Shown piece after piece: positions 58,336 through 64,000 of a DNA stretch of 64,000 nucleotides (the first letter of the stretch is position 1; each line of letters starts with the position of its first letter). The notes under the pieces were generated by a model. That model made no database searches and was not told the DNA's origin. It worked only from the letters and a program-made list of their open reading frames with translations. The position numbers and the translations under genes are program-made. The stretch comes from Pontivivens ytuae (lineage in GTDB: Bacteria; Pseudomonadota; Alphaproteobacteria; Rhodobacterales; Rhodobacteraceae), in contig NZ_CP064942.1 of NCBI RefSeq assembly GCF_015679265.1, positions 3,762,001 to 3,826,000 on the forward strand, given 5' to 3'.

Positions 58336-58652
58336 TTGCCTGGATTTTCCTCGGCATTGCAGCGCTCTTCGAGATCACCTTCGCCATGAGCATGAAGTAT
58401 TCCGAAGGGTTCACCCGCCTCGCACCGACCCTGGTGACTGCGGTCGCCGTGATCCTCGGCATCACGTTCCTCACGCTCGCGATGAAGACGCTGCCGGTCA
58501 GCGTCGCCTACCCGATCTGGACCGGGGTGGGCACGCTCGGCACCGTGCTGCTCGGCTATCTGCTGTTGGGCGAGCAGATGACGGCGATGAAGCTCATCTC
58601 CATCTTCGCGATCGTGGCCGGCGTCGCGGGCCTCAAGATCTCGACTCTGTGA
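58332..58652 (+). CDS. SMR-family small multidrug/guanidinium transporter
   Basis: A 106-residue four-helix protein. Glu14 (ALFEITFAM), GFTRLAPT, LPVSVAYPIWTGVGTLGT and the C-terminal AGLKIS support the Gdx/SugE side, where a Lys near the end is typical, though Trp after the Glu is Phe here. No guanidine riboswitch is seen upstream. Coupled to the TetR gene. Confidence 0.9.
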   Translation: MIAWIFLGIAALFEITFAMSMKYSEGFTRLAPTLVTAVAVILGITFLTLAMKTLPVSVAYPIWTGVGTLGTVLLGYLLLGEQMTAMKLISIFAIVAGVAGLKISTL

Positions 58653-59508
58653 CCGCCGGGCTCCGCAGGTTGAGGAAGTTGGCAACCAGGATCAGCGCAC
58701 CCCCTGCGAGGATCGCCAGCGCGAAGGGTTCACCATAAAGCGCCCAGCCCACCACCGCCACCAGCGGCAGCCGCGCGAAGTCGAGCGGGGCGACCACCGA
58801 GGCGGGCGCGAGCATCAGCGCCCGCGTCAGGCAATAGTGTGCGGACAGCCCGCAGATCGAGACGAGCACGAGGAACGGCACTGCGCCCCGTACCGGTGCC
58901 GCGATGTCCCCATCGAAACCCGCGCAGACCAGGGCAAAGACCGTCTGCATCGCCGTCAGCCAGAACAGGATGCCGGTCGTCGTCTCCGTCTCCGACAACG
59001 CCTTGGTTGCGATGTAGCTGACGGCAAAGCCGATGGCGCAGAGGGCGGCGGCGATCACGCCGGGCTCCAGCTCCACGGCACCCGGGCGCGCCACCACCAG
59101 CACCCCGGCGAAGCCCAGCAGCACCGCGAGCCCCTTGCGCCAGGTCAGCGCCTCGCCCAGCAGCAGCGGAGCGGCCAGCGCGACCCAGAGCGGTGTGGTG
59201 AACTCCAGGGCCACGACCTGCGCCAGCGGAATGGTCGCGACGGCGAAGAACCACAGGTTCTGCCCGGTGAAATGTCCAACGTTCCGAACGAGATGCAGCC
59301 GGAACCGCGCGAACCGGATCTCCCCCAGATGCCCCGTCAGCCCGCCGAGGCCCAGCACGATGCCCACCCCGATGATCGAGCGGTAGAGCATCAGCTCGAA
59401 CGTGTCGTGATCGGCCGCGATCTCCCGCCCCGCGACGGCCATCGCGGCGAAGGAGCATGTCGCGCCGATCATCCACAGGACGGCGCCGAGCCGCGCGCGG
59501 CCGGTCAT
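58633..59508 (-). CDS. EamA-family DMT transporter
   Basis: A 291-residue ten-helix transporter (VLWMIGATCSFAAMAVAGREIA first, then LAQVVALEFTTPLWVALAAPLLLGEALTWRKGLAVLLGFAGVLVVARPG in the first EamA half). It overlaps the convergent SMR gene by 20 nt. Substrate unknown. Confidence 0.9.
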   Translation of the reverse strand: MTGRARLGAVLWMIGATCSFAAMAVAGREIAADHDTFELMLYRSIIGVGIVLGLGGLTGHLGEIRFARFRLHLVRNVGHFTGQNLWFFAVATIPLAQVVALEFTTPLWVALAAPLLLGEALTWRKGLAVLLGFAGVLVVARPGAVELEPGVIAAALCAIGFAVSYIATKALSETETTTGILFWLTAMQTVFALVCAGFDGDIAAPVRGAVPFLVLVSICGLSAHYCLTRALMLAPASVVAPLDFARLPLVAVVGWALYGEPFALAILAGGALILVANFLNLRSPAVTESRS

Positions 59509-59525
59509 GGCAATCTCCCGAAGCG

Positions 59526-59555
59526 AAACGGGCGCCCGGTGTGTCCGGACGCCCG
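59526..59555 (-). terminator. Terminator of the peptidoglycan-binding lipoprotein
   Basis: An 11-bp stem with one G-T pair (59529-59539 with 59545-59555), 5-nt loop, followed by TTT in the minus direction. Confidence 0.6.
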
Positions 59556-59577
59556 ATGAAACTGAACGGAGCCCGGA

Positions 59578-60642
59578 TCAGGACGTGATGCCGAGATCCT
59601 GAAGCGCCTCCATGGTCAGGGCAGGCGTGTCGTAGCCGAGCTCGAGCTGGTAGGCCCGGATCGCGGAGCGCGTCTGCGGCCCCACCACGCCGTCGATGCC
59701 GCCATTGTAGAAGCCGCGGGTGCGCAATGCGCGCTGCACGTCGCGGACCAGCACGCGGGTATAGGCGGTGTCGCAGAGCACGTTGACCCAGACCTGATCG
59801 GCGGGCTGGACCTGCACCGGCTCCTCGACAGTGCGGAAGGTGGCGGGCACCTCGATCCGCTCGATCTGTTCGGGCCGGTCGACGACCCGGCGCTCCACAT
59901 CACGGGTCACGGCGGGCACCACGACCTCGACCGTGCGCGCGGGCTCGACCACGACGCGGCGCGTGACCTCCCGCGTGACGGCGGGAATGGTGACGACGCG
60001 CGTGCTCTCGGCCCGGACCAGCTCCTGCCGGCGCACCGTCTCGAAGGTCGCGGGATACTCGACCAGCGTCTCGGTGGAGCCGCCCGCGAGCGTGCGGTTC
60101 CCGATCACCCGGCCGCCGTTGAAATTCGAACCCGTCGGCACGATGCGGCCCGACGGCTCCCACGCGCGGTAGGCGGGGCGGGAGGGGACCTGCTCGATCA
60201 CTTCACGGAACTCGGCGGGGACGGTCACCGTCTCCTCCCGCGCGGGCTCGACCACCACGGTTTCGGTGACGGTGTCGTAGACGGCGGGGATGACCTCGAC
60301 GCGGGTATAGGCCTCCTCGACCACCACGGGCACCGTTTCGGTGCGGTAGGTCGCCGGGATCACCTCGAACCGCTCGGTCGCTTCCTGGTCGACCACCTGG
60401 GTGAACCGCGTCTCGAACCGGGCCGGGCGGGTCGCCTGGGCGTAGCACTGGCCGGGCAGCGCATCGGGCGGGCCGTCGTTGAAATTGCCCTCGGCGGCGG
60501 CGAGCAGCGTGAGGTCGGTCGTCGCCACCGGCTGGGCGGCGCCCGGCTCCTCCACCCGCTCGGGCAGGCGCGTATCGCCCAGCCCGCAGGCGCTCAGTCC
60601 GAGGCCCGCAGCCGTCGCCAGAAGCAAAACTCGTATCGTCAT
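59578..60642 (-). CDS. Repeat-rich lipoprotein with a peptidoglycan-binding domain
   Basis: A 354-residue lipoprotein: lipobox Cys19 (AAGLGLSAC). Residues about 90-290 consist of imperfect repeats of 20-30 residues with VIPATYRTETVPVVVEEAYT, VIPAVYDTVTETVVVEPA, TIPAVTREVTRRVVVEPART and VVPAVTRDVERRVV. The C-terminal 65 residues are a PG_binding_1 domain (VRDVQRALRTRGFYNGGIDGVVGPQTRSAIRAYQ). It should tether the outer membrane to peptidoglycan. Confidence 0.85.
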   Translation of the reverse strand: MTIRVLLLATAAGLGLSACGLGDTRLPERVEEPGAAQPVATTDLTLLAAAEGNFNDGPPDALPGQCYAQATRPARFETRFTQVVDQEATERFEVIPATYRTETVPVVVEEAYTRVEVIPAVYDTVTETVVVEPAREETVTVPAEFREVIEQVPSRPAYRAWEPSGRIVPTGSNFNGGRVIGNRTLAGGSTETLVEYPATFETVRRQELVRAESTRVVTIPAVTREVTRRVVVEPARTVEVVVPAVTRDVERRVVDRPEQIERIEVPATFRTVEEPVQVQPADQVWVNVLCDTAYTRVLVRDVQRALRTRGFYNGGIDGVVGPQTRSAIRAYQLELGYDTPALTMEALQDLGITS

Positions 60643-60746
60643 TGGGTCGGTCGATCCTCGTCCTTCGCGGCGGGCCTGCAGGTCGGCGGTGCGGCACGCG
60701 TCTCGTTTTCCAGTTGGCAGCACCGGGCGGAGGCCGGTCCGGCGGC

Positions 60747-60923
60747 TCATTGAGAGCCGACCTCCTGCCCGTTGATGATGGCGCGGTTCTGCGTCCGGTC
60801 GTTGAGGTCGATCACCCGGATCTCGCCGTCTTGGGGTGGATCGCTGCGCGGCAGGACCAGGTCGACATTGCACCCGCTCAGCACGAAGACCGCCCCGGTG
60901 AAAAGCAGAGATATGCTGCGCAT
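60747..60923 (-). CDS. Small lipoprotein (58 aa)
   Basis: A 58-residue protein with a signal peptide and lipobox Cys18 (LLFTGAVFVLSGC), then a polar mature part (NVDLVLPRSDPPQDGEIRV). GGAAGGGG precedes the ATG at 60923. It is 104 bp before the larger lipoprotein on the same strand; co-export is possible. Confidence 0.7.
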   Translation of the reverse strand: MRSISLLFTGAVFVLSGCNVDLVLPRSDPPQDGEIRVIDLNDRTQNRAIINGQEVGSQ

Positions 60924-61098
60924 GCCGGCCCCTTCCGCGCCGCTGTTGAACACTTGGCCCTGAAACTGTCACAGCTTGGGCACATCGCAAAGGGGTCGTG
61001 CCGCCCCATCGGCGGGAAACGGCCGAGCGTGGCGGAAAAGCGACGACATTCCGGGCGCTTAGCACAACTTGCAGATGTATCGCTGGAGAGAGGATCGG

Positions 61099-61174
61099 TG
61101 GTGAGCCCGACAGGATTCGAACCTGTGACCTACTGATTAAAAGTCAGCTGCTCTACCAACTGAGCTACGGGCCC
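61099..61174 (-). tRNA. tRNA-Lys (anticodon TTT)
   Basis: A complete cloverleaf on the minus strand: acceptor GGGCCCG (61168-61174) pairs with CGGGCTC (61103-61109), the D-loop has AGCTCAGTTGGTAGAGC, the anticodon loop is CTTTTAA (anticodon TTT), the T-arm has GGTTCGAATCC, and CCA is encoded (61099-61101). Length 76 nt. Confidence 0.97.
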
Positions 61175-61303
61175 GACCGATGCGCGGCTTCTACCGACGG
61201 TCTTTGGAGGGGTCAAGGGCCCTTTTCGAACAAAGACCTGCCATGACGTGGAGGCATGGCTGACCCTATGGTCAACCCGTCCGGCCCGGCGTATATCGCG
61301 CGC

Positions 61304-62134
61304 ATGGACAACGCCGTACAGGACCTGCCGTTCCTCAAGATGCACGGGGCGGGCAACGATTTCGTCGTGATCGACGCGCGCCGTGGCGTGCGCGCGCCCA
61401 CGGCGGCGGAAGTGCGCGCGATCGGCGATCGGCACCGCGGCGTGGGCTTCGACCAGCTTGCGGTGATCGGGCCGGGGCAGGAGGCGGACGCAGACCTCAC
61501 CTTCTGGAATGCCGACGGGTCGCTCAGCGACGCGTGCGGCAACGCGACCCGCTGTGTCGCCTCCCTGCTGATGGACGAGGCGGGGGCCGAGCGCATCGCC
61601 CTGCGCACCGGCCGCGGCGTGCTGGAGGGCGTGCGCGACGCGGGCGTCGTCTCCGTCAACATGGGGCCGCCGGTGCTCAACTGGCGCGAGATCCCGTTGG
61701 CCGAGGACGTCGACCTCGACGCATTGCCCATCGAGGGCGCGCCTTCCGCGGTCGGCATGGGCAATCCGCACTGCGTCTTCTTCGTGGAGGATGCCGCGGC
61801 CGTGGACCTGCCCACCTTCGGCCCGACCATCGAGCATCACCCGCTCTACCCCCAGCGCACCAATGTCGAGATCGTGCAGGTGCTCGACCGTCAGACCCTG
61901 CGCCAGCGCACCTGGGAGCGCGGCGCGGGCGAGACGCTCGCCTGCGGCTCCGGCGCCTGCGCGGTCGCCGTCGCCGCCTCCCGTCGGGGACTGGCCGAGC
62001 GCCGGGTCTCGATCCGGCTCGACGGCGGCACGCTCGGCCTCGACTGGCGGGACGACGGCGTCTGGATGAGCGGCCCGGTCGCCCACGTCTTCTCCGGCAC
62101 CTTTACCGCGAGTTTCCTGGAGGGCGCGGTATGA
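61304..62134 (+). CDS. dapF: Diaminopimelate epimerase
   Basis: A 276-residue DapF that interconverts LL- and meso-diaminopimelate. The two catalytic Cys are in [10 protein letters not shown] and LACGSGACA, and the [13 protein letters not shown] start is typical. The start at 61304 is chosen by this conserved N-terminus; it has no clear ribosome site. An upstream ATG at 61256 gives 16 more residues. It overlaps mtaB by 4 nt. Confidence 0.95.
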   Translation: MDNAVQDLPFLKMHGAGNDFVVIDARRGVRAPTAAEVRAIGDRHRGVGFDQLAVIGPGQEADADLTFWNADGSLSDACGNATRCVASLLMDEAGAERIALRTGRGVLEGVRDAGVVSVNMGPPVLNWREIPLAEDVDLDALPIEGAPSAVGMGNPHCVFFVEDAAAVDLPTFGPTIEHHPLYPQRTNVEIVQVLDRQTLRQRTWERGAGETLACGSGACAVAVAASRRGLAERRVSIRLDGGTLGLDWRDDGVWMSGPVAHVFSGTFTASFLEGAV

Positions 62135-63387
62135 GCGCCCCGGTCTTCACCAATTTCGGCTGCCGTCTCAACATGTACGAGACCGAGGCGATGAAGGAGC
62201 TCGCCGCTCAGGCTGGCCTGCGCGACGCCGTCGTCGTCAACACCTGCGCCGTGACCGCGGAGGCCGTGCGCAAGTCGCAGCAGGCCATCCGCCGCCTTAA
62301 GCGCGACAACCCGCAGGCGCAGGTCATCGTGACGGGTTGCGCCGCGCAGACGGAGCCCGAAACCTTCGCCGGAATGGACGAAGTCGCCCGCGTCGTCGGC
62401 AACCTCGAAAAGATGCAGGCGGAGACGTGGGAGGGCATCGCGCAGGGCCCCGATTTCATCGGTCAGACCGAGCGCGTACAGGTCAACGACATCATGTCCG
62501 CGACCGAAACGGCGGGTCACCTGATCGACGGCTTCGGCACCCGGTCGCGCGCCTACGTGCAGGTCCAGAACGGCTGCGACCACCGCTGCACGTTCTGCAT
62601 CATCCCCTACGGCCGCGGCAATTCCCGCTCCGTCCCCGCGGGCGTGGTGGTGGAACAGATCCAGCGGCTCGTCGACAAGGGCTACAACGAGGTCGTGCTG
62701 ACCGGCGTCGATCTCACGAGCTGGGGCGCCGACCTGCCGGGCGAGCCGCGCCTCGGAGATCTGGTGCGGCGGATCCTGAAGCTGACGAGCGTGCCGCGCC
62801 TGCGCATCTCCTCCATCGACTCGATCGAGGCGGACCCGGCGCTGGTCGAGGCCATCGCGACCGAGCCGCGCCTGATGCCGCACCTGCACCTGTCCTTGCA
62901 GGCGGGCGATGACATGATCCTGAAGCGGATGAAGCGCCGGCATCTGCGCGACGACGCTATCCGCTTCTGCGCGGAGATGCGCGCGGCCCGCCCCGACATC
63001 GTCTACGGCGCCGACATCATCGCGGGCTTTCCGACAGAGACCGACGCGATGTTCGAGAACTCCCTGCGGCTGGTGGAGGAGTGCGGGCTCACCTGGCTCC
63101 ACGTCTTTCCCTATTCCCCGCGCCCCGGCACCCCCGCCGCGCGGATGCCGCAGGTCGCGAAGGCTGCGATCAAGGAGCGTGCCGCCCGCCTGCGCACCGC
63201 CGGGGACGATGCCGTCGCCCGCCACCTCGCAGCGCAGGTAAACCGCACCCACCGCGTCCTGACCGAAGCGCCCGACATGGGTCGGACGGAAGGCTTCACC
63301 GAGGTCGCCTTCGCCTCCCCGCAGCCCGTGGGCGAGATCGTCGAGACGACGATCACCGGCACCCAGGGCCAGCGCCTCGCCGCCTGA
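62131..63387 (+). CDS. mtaB: tRNA (ms2t6A37) methylthiotransferase MtaB
   Basis: A 418-residue radical-SAM methylthiotransferase. Three N-terminal cluster Cys (11, 39, 70) and the radical-SAM triad CDHRCTFC (149, 153, 156) are intact. The C-terminal TRAM-like part is present. It modifies t6A37 in tRNAs reading ANN codons, notably tRNA-Lys such as the one nearby. ATGA overlap with dapF. Confidence 0.95.
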   Translation: MSAPVFTNFGCRLNMYETEAMKELAAQAGLRDAVVVNTCAVTAEAVRKSQQAIRRLKRDNPQAQVIVTGCAAQTEPETFAGMDEVARVVGNLEKMQAETWEGIAQGPDFIGQTERVQVNDIMSATETAGHLIDGFGTRSRAYVQVQNGCDHRCTFCIIPYGRGNSRSVPAGVVVEQIQRLVDKGYNEVVLTGVDLTSWGADLPGEPRLGDLVRRILKLTSVPRLRISSIDSIEADPALVEAIATEPRLMPHLHLSLQAGDDMILKRMKRRHLRDDAIRFCAEMRAARPDIVYGADIIAGFPTETDAMFENSLRLVEECGLTWLHVFPYSPRPGTPAARMPQVAKAAIKERAARLRTAGDDAVARHLAAQVNRTHRVLTEAPDMGRTEGFTEVAFASPQPVGEIVETTITGTQGQRLAA

Positions 63388-63429
63388 GCGGCCACCCGGC
63401 AGGACCGTCGCTTGCGTATTTGCCGGAAA

Positions 63430-63461
63430 GATGAAGGCGGGAACCGCGCCCCGCCTTCATC
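63430..63461 (+). terminator. Hairpin after mtaB
   Basis: A perfect 12-bp stem (63430-63441 with 63450-63461) with an 8-nt loop, between the convergent mtaB and molybdenum hydroxylase genes. The T-rich CTGTCTTC follows on the plus side. Confidence 0.65.
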
Positions 63462-63506
63462 TGTCTTCAAGTATCCAAGATACGACGCCCGCTGCAGGCG
63501 CAGGCC

Positions 63507-64000
63507 TCAGACCTGCAGGAAACGCACGTCGCGGCTGAACGGCATCCGGCGCAGTCTCTGCCCGGTTGCGTCATGGATCGCGTTGGCGAGGGCCGGGGCT
63601 GCCGGCGGCGTCGCCACCTCGCCCGCGCCGCCCATCTTGTCCGCGGTCTGCAGCAGGTCGATCTCGAACTCCGGCGACTGGCCCATGGACATGAACGTGT
63701 AGTCCCAGAAGTTCTCCTGCACCACGCGGCCATCGGCGAAGTTGATCTCCTGTCCCAGCGCCTGGGAGAAGCCGAAGATCGCGCCCGAGATGATCTGGTC
63801 GCGGAAGTTGCGCGGGTCCATCACGGTGCCGGGGTCGGCGGCGACCCAGACCTTCTCGATCCGGATGTCCTCGGTCGCGTCCACCTGCACGACCATCGCG
63901 ACCCAGGAGCCGAAGGAGAGCATGTGCGCGATGCCGCGGCCCTTGCCCTCGGGCAGGGGCTCGCCCCAGCCCGCCATCTCCGCCACCCGCTCGAGGCAGG
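63507..64000 (-). CDS. Molybdenum hydroxylase large subunit, C-terminal part (gene runs off the window)
   Basis: The last 164 residues of a xanthine dehydrogenase/isoquinoline 1-oxidoreductase-type molybdopterin subunit. WVAADPGTVMDPRNFRDQI, GFSQALGQEINFADGRVV and the catalytic Glu in GGAGEVATPP are present. The 5' end lies beyond 64000. The IorB type is the best fit by GRGIAHMLSFGSWVAMVV, but the substrate is open. Confidence 0.88.
   Translation of the reverse strand, partial: CLERVAEMAGWGEPLPEGKGRGIAHMLSFGSWVAMVVQVDATEDIRIEKVWVAADPGTVMDPRNFRDQIISGAIFGFSQALGQEINFADGRVVQENFWDYTFMSMGQSPEFEIDLLQTADKMGGAGEVATPPAAPALANAIHDATGQRLRRMPFSRDVRFLQV

Overview
The window is a 64 kb piece of a high-G+C chromosome that reads as an alphaproteobacterium of the Rhodobacterales/Rhodobacteraceae type. 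Pointers are the grxD-bolA cluster, zapA beside an ArsC-like gene, a TakP-like TRAP operon, a DUF2852 protein, dapF overlapping mtaB, and ilvB/ilvN/ilvC with paired Lrp regulators. I see no rRNA, phage, transposase or CRISPR array. There is one tRNA (Lys, TTT). About 95% of the window is ordinary dense gene space.

Layout. 1-10 kb: a membrane-protein fragment, aldo/keto reductase with divergent LysR, class I aldolase, a PPC-domain protein, an SDR, pgk, a 47-aa membrane protein, YceI, RidA, tkt, then zapA with a coiled-coil partner and an ArsC/Spx-like protein. 10-17 kb: a patatin behind a G13 tract, a ClpX-type zinc finger/HTH protein behind a perfect palindrome, a methyltransferase, grxD, three small membrane proteins, bolA, a GNAT, purL and a 39-aa ORF. 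17-27 kb: two LysR genes, HxlR, a fused indolepyruvate:ferredoxin oxidoreductase, pyrG, secG, VOC, hemerythrin and DoxX-like genes. 27-35 kb: branched-chain amino-acid region. An A+T-rich orphan gene with a PD-(D/E)XK nuclease signature abuts ilvC. Two Lrp genes diverge from ilvC. ilvB and ilvN are separated by two envelope-protein genes joined by 4-nt overlaps. A leader peptide rich in Ile/Val/Leu plus a terminator precedes ilvB. A DUF998 gene next door is probably frameshifted. 34-44 kb: Ca2+/Na+ antiporter, Cache histidine kinase/NarL regulator, TetR with three palindromic operators and its oxidoreductase, a cupin, and a TRAP transporter (P, Q, M). 44-50 kb: three secreted PRC-barrel-like proteins, bpt, RDD, DUF2852, and a PAS-GGDEF-EAL protein. 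50-64 kb: TetR, ppk2, hydrolase, metA (acetyl-CoA type by residue 111), a P-loop protein, DMT transporters, FadL, ppa, TetR-SMR, a repeat-rich peptidoglycan-binding lipoprotein, tRNA-Lys, dapF, mtaB and the end of a molybdenum hydroxylase gene.

The most interesting signals are (1) the ilvB-envelope-envelope-ilvN operon with an attenuator, where the two inserted proteins share a short domain; (2) the orphan nuclease-like gene; (3) an 11-bp-phased CATACGC array and a 12-bp stem-loop upstream of the antiporter; (4) several clean palindromic operators at named regulator genes; and (5) unannotated small proteins of 11, 39, 47 and 58 residues. Functional names rest on family motifs read by eye. No database search was run.
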